Below are positions 13,082 through 24,520 of a stretch of 64,000 nucleotides of DNA, piece after piece. A model generated the notes under the pieces. It did no database searches. It saw nothing but the letters and a program-made list of their open reading frames with translations, and was not told where the DNA came from. The DNA is from Aquila chrysaetos chrysaetos (Eukaryota; Chordata; Aves; Accipitriformes; Accipitridae): NCBI RefSeq assembly GCF_900496995.4, contig NC_044027.1, positions 8,084,743 to 8,148,742 on the forward strand, in the 5' to 3' direction. The stretch's first letter is position 1. Every line of letters starts with the position of its first letter. The translations under genes and the position numbers were made by a program.

Positions 13082-13867
13082 GAGGGTGGTTTGGGTTTGT
13101 GTGGCAGCGCTTTTTTGGTAGCAGGGGAGGGGCTGCAGGGGTGGCTCCTGTGTGAAGCTGCTAGAAGCTCCCCTGGCTCCAAGTCGGACCTGCCTCTGGC
13201 CCAGGCCGAGCCTCTCAGCGACGGCGGTCGTGCCTCTGGGAGAACAGATCGAAGAAGGGGAACCTGCAGTGAGTAGGGGGATTGGAATGGGAGAGGAACC
13301 CCTCTGCGGGTACCGAGGTCAGTGAGGGAGGAGGGGAGGAGGGGATGCCCCTGCAGCTCGTGGCAGCCCAAGGAGGGGAGCAGGGAAGCAGATGCCCACC
13401 TGCAGCCCGGGGAGGAGCCCACGCCGGAGCGGAGCAGGGGACGAGTGAGGAGTCCTCCTCCCCCTGAGGAGGAAGGAGCGGCAGAGACAAGGGGTGAGGA
13501 ACAAACCCCAGCCCCCGTCCCCTGTTCCCCTGCGCCGCCGGGGGAGGAGGGAGAGAGAACTGGGAGTGGAGTTGAGCCGGGAAGGAGGGAGGGCTGGGGG
13601 GAGGGTGTTCTAAGGTCGCATTTGCTTCCCATTAGCCTTGTTTTGATTTGATTGGTAGTCAATTAAATTGATTTTGTTTCTTCCCCAAGTTGAGCCTGTC
13701 TTTTGCCCGTGACCATAAGTGGGGAGTGATCCCGCCCAGTCCTTGTCTTGACCCACGAGCATTTCTTTATATTTTCTCCTCATCAACCCACCGGGGCTGG
13801 GGGGGAGCAGTAAGCAAGTGACTGCGTGCTGCTTTGTTGCTGCCTGGGCCTAAACAACGACAGAGGG
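13082..13867 (+). mobile_element. solo LTR of a second avian ERVL-like subfamily, with target duplications
   Basis: The LTR runs from 13,087 to 13,862. It begins TGGTTTGGGTTTGTGTGGCA and ends ACAACGACA. An exact 5-bp direct repeat, GAGGG, flanks it at 13,082-13,086 and 13,863-13,867. At 776 bp it is longer than the copy at 1691 and has a different 5' part (a C/G-rich middle). The last 60 or so bases ('gactgcgtg...' to the end) are shared in kind with the other LTRs in the window, so it is a related subfamily. There is no internal region, so it is a solo LTR. Confidence 0.83.
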
Positions 13868-15469
13868 CTGAGGGACCCTGGGGTGCTGTGGTGGGGACCC
13901 CCCATCTGCTCTGCACAGAGGGGACTCACACCCAGAAAAGATCTGAAATTGCAGCCTGTGTGCATCCTTCTCCGGGGCACAGGGAGAACACAGACAGACA
14001 AAAGGAGGAGTGGAAAATGTCTGGCAAAGAGAAACGATCTCACTGCTGCCTGGCAGGGTGATGCCTGCACACTGCAGAAAGGAAATATTTGGCTGGAACA
14101 CAATGTGGAGATAGCGGGACTCCCTGTCACACAAAACCCTTGGTGAAGGGTGTTGCGGGCAGTGGGATGTTTTCATCTGCGTCAATACATGTACCAAAAA
14201 CAAGCCTCGAGGCAAAGCTGTGTGTGGGCCCGGTGCTCTTGGGAGCGCGGCAAATGCTGAACTGTTCCAGGCTAAAATGCCAGGGAGAATTCCTGCTGGA
14301 AACGCTTGGCTCCTTCCAAAGAGGGTGGAGATGATGCTGGGTTGGGAAGTCCCAGTGAGGTCCCTTGACCTGCTGTTGCTGGGAGGTGTCAAGATCAGAA
14401 TAGGCAGTTTCCCAAATGTATTTTCCCAGTCTGTGGGAGGGGGAAGGAGCACCTGGGAACATCCTGAGGTGCTCAGCTGCTGGGATGACACCTTCCTGGG
14501 GCACCTGCTACCGTCATGCAGCAGCAAGGCAGATCTCATGCTGAAACGAATGCCTGGGTGACCAGCCAGGCTGGCCAGGGATGGGCAGCATGGAAAAGCC
14601 AGAAGAGAGGATTTTGGAGGAAATTCCTTTTCCAGGAGAGGCACAAGCTGCTTCTTACCCTGCCAGACCTCAGTGCCTGCAAGCATTGCCCGAGCCCTGG
14701 AGATGAGCATGCGTGAGGTGGCAGGGCTTCGCTGGGGACACGAGTTACTCTGGGCAGGCTGTGGTTTCTCCCAGGTGGATTTGAGGAGCTGAACAGAGCA
14801 GGAAGGGGTGGATGGCATGGGATTTCAGAAATATAAATTCAAAGGAACACAGTCTCTGGAGGCAGATGTCCACCACCACCAGATAATCTGACTCCAGTGC
14901 GGGTTTTCTCTGCATAGTGCCCAGGGACAGAGACCACGCATGGCCCCGCACCAGCTCTCCAGGTTTGGATCCAGAGGATTCAGACACCCACCTCCCGCCT
15001 TCCACCAGCCCTGCAGCACCATGGGGCTGAGAGGTCCCAAAGCTGAGTCTTGCCCCTGCCTTGGCCCAGCAAGTGCTGGTGGACAAGCGGGGCTCCAAGA
15101 CAGCAGAGGGCTGCAATCGCAGCAGGGCAAGCGGAGGTAAGGAGAGTTGGATAGTGGTGGTGGTTGCAGCCCTCCAAACTCCAACCTCAATCTCTGTGGC
15201 CAAGTCACACAGCCTTTCTCCACCCAGCCCATTGTGCCCACGGGATTTCCAGCCTCACTGCATCCCTTGCCTCACCTCTGCCTGGCTGTGGTCCTGCCCT
15301 GTGGGAGGCACCCAGGAGGGAAAATACTGGTGGGTTCCAAAATTGCCCTTACTTGGGTGAGCTCAGCCCAGAATTGCCCCTGGCTGCTCACCATCCACAG
15401 ACCCCAGGAGGACAAAAGAAGGGACCACATGCCGGAGCACCCCAGGTTCTCCCCAGACAGCTACACCAA
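13868..15469. other. intergenic, no gene recognised
   Basis: Between the solo LTR and the inferred last exon of EXFABP I see no coding exon or RNA gene. Several open frames of 100-300 codons on the minus strand (for example 13850-14818) have no recognisable family signature. The stretch may hold downstream regulatory sequence of the lipocalin cluster. Confidence 0.5.
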
Positions 15470-15550
15470 GCTCTGGGGTGAGTTTCTGTTTATTTGGCAA
15501 AAAGGAGCGACTGCGCTGGAGGAGCAGGAGAACTGTCAGAGCCTTGACCG
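15470..15550 (-). other. EXFABP: probable EXFABP 3' UTR exon (exon 7)
   Basis: The last coding exon of EXFABP ends with the stop codon placed directly against a GTGAGT donor, so a further non-coding exon is needed. A pyrimidine-rich stretch ending in 'cttcag' on the minus strand gives an acceptor with the exon starting at 15,550. An AATAAA signal (minus strand, 15,489-15,494) follows about 55 bases later. The end at about 15,470 is an estimate. Confidence 0.55.
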
Positions 15551-16230
15551 CTGAAGTCAGAAGAGGGATGGCGGAGCAGCAGCCTGGAGCTTCAGAGTGT
15601 GGGTCTTGCATCACTCAGCAGGAGCATCCACTAGCTAGCCCGCACCTCCTAGAAAACAGCCAGGAGAGGTGGGCTGAGTATTTGAGGTGAGGAGGCCAAC
15701 AGAGAGGGCCAAGCAGAGCTCTCCATCAGGATCAGTGTGTTCTCTTCCAGTTCTCCCCAGCTCTGTAGGGTGAGCCATCTCCAGCAATGGATTTCTAGCT
15801 AACCCCTGCAACTGAATGTGTATCGGTGTGGTGGGAAATCACATGCCAGGGTGGCCCAACAAGAAACATGTTTTGCATGGTGAGACACCAACCCAACCTC
15901 TGGCTGGTTTTGCCAGTCCACAACCCCAAGGTCCCTTTGGCAAGAGCTGGTGTCCTGGCCCTCACTGCTGGATGAGCTCAGCAGCTTTCTTCACCAAACC
16001 AGTGGTTTCAGATCAAGCGCCCTTGCCCACTGCCGGGCAGCTGCACCATGGGGGTCCCCGCTGCAAAGCAGCTCCAAAAGGAATGGTCCTACCTGGGTGC
16101 AAGCTCCAGCACAGGTTCAAACAACTTGGCCCCCACAGTAATTCAAAGAGTTCATGGTGGCCCTTGCTGGGGCACCAATAGGGGCTAATTTCCAGCTGAG
16201 GAAACACTGTGTTGCACAGCAGCAACTCAC

Positions 16231-19154
16231 CTACGCTTCATCGAGGCTGCATTCCTCTGTGAAAATAAAGAGAAAGGGTGAGTCCAGTGCTGTGGTCTGG
16301 CTAGTTCCTTTTAGCACCCAAAACAGACAACCCAGGAATGAACTTGAGCAAGGCAAAAGCCACCATGTGCCAATCCAGAGCACCTCTTGCTACCAGCACT
16401 TTCTTCTGCCAGCCCAGACCACAAAGTGGTAGCAGTGATGGGCCAGGCTGGTCCCTGCTGGCATGTCCTGGCTCCCCATATTGCCCAAGCCAGCCTGACA
16501 CAGTGCTGGGCAGTGCTCACCCTGGCTGGGCAGCATCGTGATCATCTCATCAGTGAAGCTCTTCTCCCTTGCAAGCTTCTTGAACAGCGCTGTGATTTTG
16601 GGGCTCACCTGCTGGGTTCTGCCTAAAGGCAAAGACATGAGTTAGCTCCAGGCTGTGGCCTGTCTCTGCATCTCCTGGGCAGCTGGTGAGTGTGCCCAGG
16701 TGAGGACAGGATGGATGACGGTCCCTGAGAGAAGGCTGGAGGCAGTGGTGGAGGTCCTGGAGAGTGGTGGTGGCCAGGCACATGAGACACCCCTCCCAGG
16801 GGACAAGATGAAGCAGAGGTCCTGGCACCAGCACAGTGTCTCCTCTCTTGGCTCCCAACCCCACCATTTCTGCCTCCCTCACAGCAGGACCCCAGCTGTT
16901 CACCCCATTTCACCAAGCAACTTACCCAAGGCCATGGACTCCCAGCATGGTGCAGAAGCCTGAGCCCCAGCCTCCCCTGCCAGCCCCAAATCACTACCCC
17001 TTCCCCTGCTGCGCAGGGGATGCACAGCAGCCCCAGCCCCGCTCTTGCACCCCTCCCAGGGCAGGAGAGCAGTGGTGAGGAGGGGGACTCTCCCACAGGC
17101 CCCCCGACTCCTGGCCTCTGGGGACACTATGAAGCACCCTGACACCTCCCAGCTGTTCCCCCTGGTCAGCCCACCACTGGCTACGCACTGTAGAGCCTCA
17201 GCATGTGCAAGGTCTTCCCGTCTTTCACTCTGGAGACAAAGATAACTGCGTACGTCTTGCCATCAGTATCCACCACCCGCGCTGTTCTTTTGCCTCCCTC
17301 TGCAAAAGGACGTGGAGGACAGCGAAAAATTAATTACGTCCTCCTGAGAACTCCCACACTGCAAAAGGGCTGTAAGAGTGTGAATCAGGATGCCAGGGGA
17401 CAGGCCCACCCAGCCCCTCTTTCTTCTGTGTCTCCCCCCCTGCCAAGAGGATTTTCCTCTTGCTAAGGCTCCTCTGAAAGCCTGGGAGAGCCCACAGATC
17501 ACAGCAGAACCGAGGGATGGGAAGGTGAACGCAGGAGGGTCTGGGGATGGTCACTGCAGACAGCGGAGTAGGCTGGCCAGTGTCAGACTAACACTTGGGC
17601 TGGGGATGGTGGGAAACCACTCTTGCTTCATCCCTTGGGAGCATCCATCCACAGCCCCTTTGCAGACTGAACCTGCTTTTCCCGAGGGTTTAAGCTTGGT
17701 CTGAATGTGTCTTATCCCAGAGCAGCTTCCTAGAGGGAGGGAGTGGGGGGGGTCTGCCATGTTGGTGGGACACCAGCCCTGGCACGGAGCAGCCCTGGGA
17801 TGCAGCTGGCAAGCGACCGCAGAGGGATGTCCCACCCAGGACCTCAGGAGAGACAGGCAGGCACCCCCGAGGGCCACGTCCCCAGGGACAACTGGCTGCT
17901 TCAGACAGGGATGATGGGAAGTGCCTTTGCCCCGTTCTGGGCGCTGGGCTCTCCTGACTCACCAGAGCTGTAGTATTCACCCGGGACACCTGTTTCCTTG
18001 TAGATCAACTCCCGTTTCTTACATCCCTCCGGTCTGCAAAACAGTGAAGGACACTCTGGCTGGGATGAAGTGACTCCCCTTCCCCTGGGGATGCTGGCTC
18101 TGGGGTCGCTACACCAAATGTGGGACTTGCTGTTCAGGGATGGGTTGGTGTGGCCAGGGTGGGGGGGGGACAGATGCCACCCTTGGAGCAATGAGTGCCT
18201 GGGCTGGTAGGGCACAGCGCTGGCACCCAAGGATTGTCCTGTGGGGTCACACAGCCGTTCCATTGCTCATGCTCTGAGCTTCTGGGATAAGGCTGATCCT
18301 GCTGGGAAAGCTTTAATCGTAGGGTCCCTTATCACCCTGCTGCATCCCTGCTGGGAACAGTAGAGTGTCTCAGCATCTGTGGTGGGACCACTCCTGGCTG
18401 GTGCTGCCCTGAGCCTGCCTGGCCTGCCCTGAGGAAGGGGTCCCCACGATGCAGCTCTCCTGAGCCCCTGTTTTAAACCCTGGGGCTGGTGGTCCTGCCT
18501 CACCCCTTGCCCAGGTCTTTGGTGGGTGCTGGGTGGAGGCACCCAGGTGGAGACCCACCGGTGAAGGTCCAGGGAGGAGATCGGTCAGTGAAGCCTGTGG
18601 AGAAACACGCTTGGCACTTACGTGAGAATTGCAAAGGAGACCTTCAGGTCGCCCTCCCTCAGGACCGCGATGCTGGCCATTGCCATCTTCAGCTCATCCT
18701 TCTTTTGGAGGTAGCCCTCGGAGTCGGAGGCCAGAGCAATGATGTGCCATTTCCCTGCAATCTGGTAGCGAGGGTGGGCTGTGAGTCCGGAGGAGCAGGC
18801 AGGGGCTACCCCCTCCTCGGGGACCGAGCCAGGACACCCTTAGGCTACGGTACACGTGCATCCCCCCCAGGCACCAAAATCCCCACTGGGGCACCTACGC
18901 TGGAGCTGGGTGACTGCCCTCTTCCGGGTGTGACAGCAGAGCCAGTGGTGGCAGTGGTGTCCCCCGCTGTCCCCAGTACCAAAACACCTCTCCAGTCCCC
19001 ACCCTGGTGACCAGAGGCCACGCTCCCACCTTCCCTTCCCAGGGATGCTGCAGATCACCTTGCTCGTGTCCAGCCCCGCAGCCCCAAAGTTCTCAGCCTC
19101 CGCACGCAGCAAGCAGAGCAGGGCCAGCCCCAGGCTCAGTCCCACGGTCCTCAT
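16231..19154 (-). CDS. EXFABP: extracellular fatty acid-binding protein (Ex-FABP/p20K lipocalin)
   Basis: Six coding exons, read downwards: 19154-19059, 18761-18622, 18033-17963, 17299-17189, 16622-16521, 16256-16231. They give 181 aa with intron phases 0, 2, 1, 1, 1. Residues 1-20 (MRTVGLSLGLALLCLLRAEA) are a signal peptide. The lipocalin G-x-W motif (GKW) is at 35-37, a T-D-G-K-T-Y-A-V strand lies mid-protein, and Cys83 can pair with Cys176. The HMLRLYSRTQQVSP segment and the ECSLDEA end closely match my memory of chicken Ex-FABP (also Ch21, p20K, CALalpha). That protein is a secreted carrier of long-chain fatty acids and lysophosphatidic acid that also binds bacterial siderophores, and it is induced in quiescence and inflammation. 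It is the first of four tandem lipocalins here. All splice sites are GT-AG. Assignment is firm; exact ends rest on splice motifs and reading phase. Confidence 0.93.
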
Positions 19155-19214
19155 CTCGCCGCAGCCTCCTCCAGCTTTGCCAGCAGGATGGAAAGCAGCA
19201 CTGGTGCTGCTGGC

Positions 19215-19220
19215 TTTATA
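19215..19220 (-). promoter_or_regulatory. EXFABP: TATA box of EXFABP
   Basis: TATAAA on the minus strand, about 61 bp upstream of the EXFABP start codon. This leaves room for a short 5' UTR, as in the neighbouring lipocalin genes. Confidence 0.7.
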
Positions 19221-20514
19221 GCGTTGTGCTCTCCCCCTCCTCCACCCACCCCGGCACTGCTGCGTGCTGAGCTGCACGGATAATGCCGCTGGTGTTGGCT
19301 TGGGCGAGGTGGTGGTTTTGAAGGGCTGAAGTCACCTCAGGGTAAACAGCCTGCCGTCTTGCGGAAGAAGGGAAGTGCCTGCAAGCTGCAAGAAGGGGCT
19401 GAGAAGCGGGGTTGCAGGAGCTGTTGCACCAGTGCTGAAATTTAGGATTTTCCCGGTTTCCTTAGTTGCTTGTGAAAGAACAAAGAGCGCTTTTGTTTCC
19501 CAGCTGGCTGCCAGAGGGCTGCCGGGAGGAGTGGGGAGGTCCTTCCTGGTATGGGCCATAGCAGCACCGTCACCCAGTGACCCGTCATGAAGGGGCTCAG
19601 TGACCCATCCCTCTGGCCAGGCTGGCATCTGCCCCGAGGCTGCCGCTGGGATTGTGCCCACACCTAGGCGTCCGCACATCGCCAGCATGACCTGACCCCA
19701 CAGGGGTCACCCACCTGCTGTGGGGCACTCAGGGTCCACAAAGTGGGGTGCACCCATAGCAGGGCAGGCAGAAGAAGGGGTTTGTGTCACTGTGGGAGTG
19801 TGTCCCCTCCTTCCCAGGGTGTGATGTCTCCTGTGCCCTGGCTCTGGCAGGCTCCTGGGGGTCACAGCCCCAAAAGGGTCCGTAATGCTTCCTCACAGCT
19901 CCGTGCCTGGCTAGGCACCGAGGGACCCCTGCTCCAGGGCAGGGGGACAGTGGGGGGGACGAGGGGCTGCCTCTGCTCTACAGGAGGTGGAGGTGGATGG
20001 ATGCTGCCCTTGGGGCTCATGGCAGCATGGTCCTGCCTTGGTCAGTGGGCAGATGGAGGGACCAAGGGGGATGGGAGACAGGCATGGGGGTCCCAGTCCT
20101 GTCGTGCATTTACCCTGGGCAGTCATGGCACAGCATCTCTCCTGCCTGGGTGGCTCTGGAGGGGGACTGAGCAGGGAACAGGGTGTCCTGGGGACGAGCT
20201 GCCTGCTGGGAGTCAGAGCCCATGCAGGCAGGGCTGGGCAACCCAGACCTGCTGCCCACGAGCCAAGGTGCATAAACCCCTGTTCATCCCAGCTCGATTC
20301 TCCCCTGCCCACATCCCTACCGGCTACCCCACTGCACCTTCTCCATCCTCTGGTCCCCATCCTCCCCATGCTGGGCGCAGCAAACGACACCAGAAAGGAG
20401 CCCCCCAACGCCCCTGGGGTGCCGAGAGAAAGGGTCAGATCCAGGACCGCTGGGCTCAGGGTGCCTGGGGACCCTGGCAGCACCCCTGCTCCTGCCAACA
20501 AAAGCACCGAGCTC
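19221..20514. other. intergenic between EXFABP and LCN15
   Basis: This 1.3-kb spacer is the upstream region of EXFABP and the downstream flank of LCN15. I find no exon. Open frames here, including a 266-codon one on the plus strand at 19743-20543, are composition-driven in GC-rich DNA and show no domain. Confidence 0.55.
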
Positions 20515-20688
20515 TGGCGCAGCTTCTGCACCTATTTATTTAGGAGGGTGAGGCATGATCCTGGTGCAGGGCAGTGGGTCCAGCAGAGCCTGGCTGGGGA
20601 GGACGAGAAGGGGCACCACAGAGGTGGGAGCAGAGCCCTGTTTCCACCAGGTCTGGAGGACAGATGGCCCTGGTGTTGGCCCCTTCAG
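20515..20688 (-). other. LCN15: probable LCN15 3' UTR exon (exon 7)
   Basis: Exon 6 of LCN15 ends at a GTGAGT donor eight bases after the stop codon. A minus-strand acceptor (ctccctgcag) gives an exon starting at 20,688. An AATAAA signal on the minus strand at 20,535-20,540 marks its likely end. Confidence 0.55.
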
Positions 20689-20856
20689 CTGCAGGGAGGC
20701 AGGACAGATGGATGAACAGTTAGAGCAGGGGAAAGCCGATGTGATGCAGAGCCCCGAGGCAGGTGGGGGCCTCCCTGGGGGGCTGCAAGTCCCTGCTCAG
20801 CCCAGGCCACGCCAGGACAGAGACCCGGCTTCCTCCAGCCACACTCACCTGATGGC

Positions 20857-23081
20857 CTAGGTGCACTGATCTGTTGAAAAGCAAAGAGAGGGGTGCGCAT
20901 ACCATGGGCAGTGCCCTGAGTCCCCATGCAGCGTGCCCATGCAGAAGGGCTGTGCATGTCACCCCGTGCCCTCCTGGCACTCACCTGACTTGGGCAGGAT
21001 GGCCAGCATGTCCTTGGTCAGGCCCACGGTGGGGATGAGCTCTTTGAACTTCTGCAGGAGCTGGGGGCTCATGTTCTGCTCCCTCGCTGCAGCCAGACAC
21101 CCAAAGCAGGGGCTAGTGAGTGTGAGGGGACCTAGCAGCGAGCCCAACACCAGGGGTCCAGCTCCCACAGGGCAGTGATAGGACCCCAGGGAAGGGCAAA
21201 GGCAAAGCCATGGAGGTGGAGGGTGGACACTGGGCAACCCACAGCTGCCCTGGGCTGGCAGCAAAGGGGCACAAGCCCCTTGGGATGAGTGACCCACCCA
21301 CCTGGGGTGGTATGGGGCAGCTGACAGGGCTGGGGGCCTGCAGCTGGACTGGCTTTGGTTCAAACCACAATGAACCAGGGATATTTTTGGTGCAAGGATT
21401 CATTCACCCCAAAATGAATTCCCTGGGTGCCAGGACATTGGGTGCTGACATTGGCGTCCCTGGGAGGTGGTGGGGAGCCCAGCCCCTGTCCCCTGCCGAT
21501 GCCCGTATCCCTCCCCAAGGAGCCATGGGTGCCCGTCCCCAGTCCTGACACCCACTGAGGAGCTGCAGTGCGCTGCTGGGCTCCTGCCTACTCTGCTGGA
21601 GCTCGTGCACGATGGCGTAGCAGCTGTAGTCCGTCTCCATCACATGCAGGTCTCTCTTCTCTTGTGCTGCTAAAGGACCCCAGACAGTGCCCGGTTGGGC
21701 AACATGGCACAGGCTGAGCACCTTGGTGGCCCATGCTGGGGCTCACGGCTCAGGGCCTGAGCCCCAGATTTGCCTGAGGGGGGTATGAGAAGGGAACCCC
21801 TGTGCGATCCGGCAGAGCTGCAGCACAACCTCTTGCCCAGCAATGGAGGAAGAGGGGCCAAACCCGCCTGCCATTGCTACCCGGGCACGGGGGACCAGTG
21901 ATGCCCACCCTCCATTTCAGGGTGTCCATGTCCCATCCACACATACCCATGTAGTGCCCTGCCTGCCCGCTTCGCTGGAAGAGCAGCTCAAACTTTTGGC
22001 ATCTGTCCAGCCTGGAAAGGGAAAATAGAAACACCAAACATGGCTAGATGCCACATGGGAGGGCAGCGGGGTGGTGGGGCAGGGGGGAGCCCAGCCTGCC
22101 TGGGGGATGTGCGAGGGTGCAGGCAGGACCGGGTGCCGGCAGGGCAGCGGGTCTGTGGGAGGGTGTTCCCTTGGTGGGGAGGGGAGTCCCCTTGCCCAAC
22201 TGGGACAAGGCAAGCATGATGGGCACTCACAGGGGCCAGACAAGCTTCATAGCCAGGTCCCCCTCGGGCGTGAAGCTGATCGTGGCGATGGACGACTTCA
22301 TCCCGTCCTTCATCTTCAGGAACACAGAGCAGTTGGAAACAGCGGCTGCGACATGCCACATCCCTGCAAACTGCAGCAGGACATCACTAGTGGGGTTTGG
22401 GGAAAGCCATGGGGACCTGCCACCTGCCAGGGGGACCTCCCACCGACCATAGAGGACCTGCCAGCCTGCGGTGGGGTACCTGCCACCTTCTGTGGGAACT
22501 TGCCACCCTCTGTGGGGACCTGCCAGCCTATGGTGGGGAACCTGCCACCCACCATGGGCGACCTGACAGACCATTGTAGGAACCTGCCAGCCAGCAGTGG
22601 GGGAACTGCCACCCTCTGTGGGGACCAGCCAGCCTAACATGGGGACCTGCCACCAGCCTGCATGCAGGACACCCTGCCCCGCCCCGTGCCAGGAGGGCAG
22701 GCGCAGCGTCTGGCCCATGTTCGCTGGGGAAGCACTGCACAGTCGGAGGCATCACAGCCCCGGGCGTTCGTGTCCCTGCAGCGGGGCCACCACTGGGTCT
22801 GGCCACAGTGGGCAGGAGCTGGCCAGGACTAACCCAGTTTTGCACAGGTATTCACGCTCTCATGGAAGCTGCCCAGGGTGCCTGGGGGTGCCCAGCTGTG
22901 CCCGGGGATGCAGCATGGGCACCCTGCCCCAGCCAGCCCCTCCAGCCCAGGCAGGACCAGCCGGGAGGGCACCCTGTGCCGTTACCTTCTTGATGTTGAA
23001 GCCCGGCTGCACGGGGACCTCGGCCCCTGCCTGCAGCAGGCAGAGCAGAGCCAGCACCAGGCTCAGCAGCACCGCCGCCAT
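20857..23081 (-). CDS. LCN15: lipocalin-15-like secreted protein
   Basis: Six coding exons: 23081-22986, 22370-22231, 22011-21947, 21669-21556, 21086-20985, 20870-20857, for 176 aa with phases 0, 2, 1, 1, 1. Residues 1-20 (MAAVLLSLVLALLCLLQAGA) form a signal peptide. The lipocalin motif is GMW (35-37). Cys83 (DRC) can pair with Cys175 (DQC) near the C-terminus, and NCS at 45-47 is a possible glycosylation site. Features shared with mammalian LCN15 as I recall it are the E-V-x-x-Q-P-x-F-N mature start, S-x-C-x-V-F-L-x-K-K/M-D in the first strands, and a P-T-x-G-L-x-x-D-M-x-x-x-L-P end. It probably corresponds to chicken CALbeta. Exon 3 is six bases shorter than in EXFABP. The last coding exon holds only four codons and the stop. 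The ligand is unknown. A minisatellite fills part of intron 1. Confidence 0.88.
22410..22660. repeat. imperfect minisatellite in LCN15 intron 1
   Basis: Units of very roughly 30 bases with the core GGGGACCTGCCACC (variants GGGAACCTGCCACC, GGGGACCTGCCAGCC) recur about eight times. Many units differ by a few bases, so the array is old or slowly turning over. It lies just upstream of the exon 2 acceptor (exon 2 starts at 22,370). Confidence 0.75.
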
Positions 23082-23146
23082 CCTTGCTCCGGGGGCTAGA
23101 TGCAGGCAGAAGAAGCTGCACGGTCCTGCCTCTTCCTGCACCCACC

Positions 23147-23152
23147 TTTATA
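23147..23152 (-). promoter_or_regulatory. LCN15: TATA box of LCN15
   Basis: TATAAA on the minus strand, 66 bp upstream of the LCN15 start codon and at nearly the same spacing as in EXFABP. A C/EBP-like TTATGCAA site lies about 40 bp further upstream. Confidence 0.7.
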
Positions 23153-23190
23153 GTCCCCACCGCTGGCAACAACCCCTGCCCGCCCTGGCT

Positions 23191-23198
23191 TTATGCAA
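23191..23198. promoter_or_regulatory. C/EBP-like site upstream of LCN15
   Basis: TTATGCAA matches the T-T-x-x-G-x-A-A core bound by C/EBP proteins and lies about 40 bp upstream of the LCN15 TATA box. The same octamer stands at 27,167-27,174 upstream of PTGDS. C/EBPbeta is known to drive chicken p20K, so a shared input is plausible but is inference only. Confidence 0.35.
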
Positions 23199-24054
23199 CA
23201 GGTTACACAAGAGCAGGAATAACTTGTACCTGTGTTAGGTGACAGCATTGGCCCCTTCCCCCTCTGATTGCCCAGTCCCAGATGAATGCAGCCTTGTGTG
23301 AGACCCAACCCGGAGCACGTTGGGGACCAGGTGATGCCCCGTGCCCGGTGCCGTGTCTGGGGAAGGGAATAAAGGTGCCCCAGTGCCTGCCTCCTGGCTG
23401 TTGCCTGCTGGCCCCAGGGTCTGACAGGGCTGGGATGGATCCTGCCTCAAGGAGGAGGACAGTTGGGCCAGTGTTTTAGCCCAGGGTTGAGCCGCAGCGT
23501 GGTGCTCTCCAGAAGGGCTTGTGGCTTCCCAGGCTGCTGGCAACAGGCACAGCCCCTGCTCCCAGGGAGGCTCTGGGCTCGCTCATGGTGTGGAGAGCAG
23601 GTGGGCAGCCGGGGCTGAGCCACGTCCAGCGCTCACTGCCATCACTCTGGTTCACGTCCGTCCTTCCCAAAATTTTTGGAGACACCCCCCCTGCAATTGC
23701 CCATCACCCCATCCCCATGCTGCCAGCCTGCTCTGCAGCAGGGAAACTGAGTCTGTGAGGCTGGGGTAGCCCAAGGTGCTGGAAGGGGCAGATGGGAGCA
23801 GATCCCCCCAGCAAATCCCAGCCCCAGGGATCCCTTCTCCCTGGATGGGGCAGGTTTGGTGGCCAGGCAGCACCATGGCATGGGGTTGCAAGTGCACAGG
23901 GTGTCCCACCCTGGCGGCCCCATGGCCAGGAACTGAGATCAGCCCTGACCTCTGGCACCAGCCCCAGCCTGGCCACTGCCACCAGATGTGCTTCCCCCTC
24001 CCCATCACCCCATTGGGGCTCCCCCCTGCAACAACCCAGCAGACAAGGGCAGGG
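23199..24054. other. intergenic between LCN15 and PTGDS
   Basis: About 0.85 kb of GC-rich spacer with upstream sequence of LCN15 on one side and the 3' flank of PTGDS on the other. I see no exon or repeat in it. Confidence 0.55.
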
Positions 24055-24224
24055 GGCTGGTTTTATACGGGCTTTAATGGGGACAGGGGTACAGGTGTGG
24101 GGTGTGAAGGCAGGGAGCGAAGGCTGCTGCGGTGCTGGGGATGTGCTGGGGACAGGACGGGACAGGACAGCCACCAGCTCACGGTGCTCTCTGGGCTCTG
24201 GCCGGCAGCAGCTGGTGGGTCTGC
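24055..24224 (-). other. PTGDS: probable PTGDS 3' UTR exon (exon 7)
   Basis: The PTGDS stop codon abuts a GTGAGT donor, as in EXFABP. The next minus-strand acceptor (ccatctcttccag) gives an exon from 24,224. An ATTAAA variant signal on the minus strand at 24,073-24,078 suggests the poly(A) site near 24,055. Confidence 0.55.
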
Positions 24225-24520
24225 CTGGAAGAGATGGAGGGGCGAGCACAGCTGAGCTGGGGGAGATGGGGGGGACATCAGCCCTGCCAGCCCTGCACTG
24301 CGTGGGTGGGCACCCGCCACCCAGGGCCTCGGGCAACGAAAGACCCACCCTATGGGGACAGGTTGGGGGATCCCCGCAAGGGGTAAGGGGGACCCCAGCA
24401 AGAGGAGCAGCCTGGGGTGGCCGGGAAGGGGATGGGGACTCTGTGGGGTGGAGCGGCTCTCAGCACCCCCCCGTACCCTCTTGCAGGGCTGGTCTGAGCC
24501 CCAGCAAAGGCAGGACTCAC

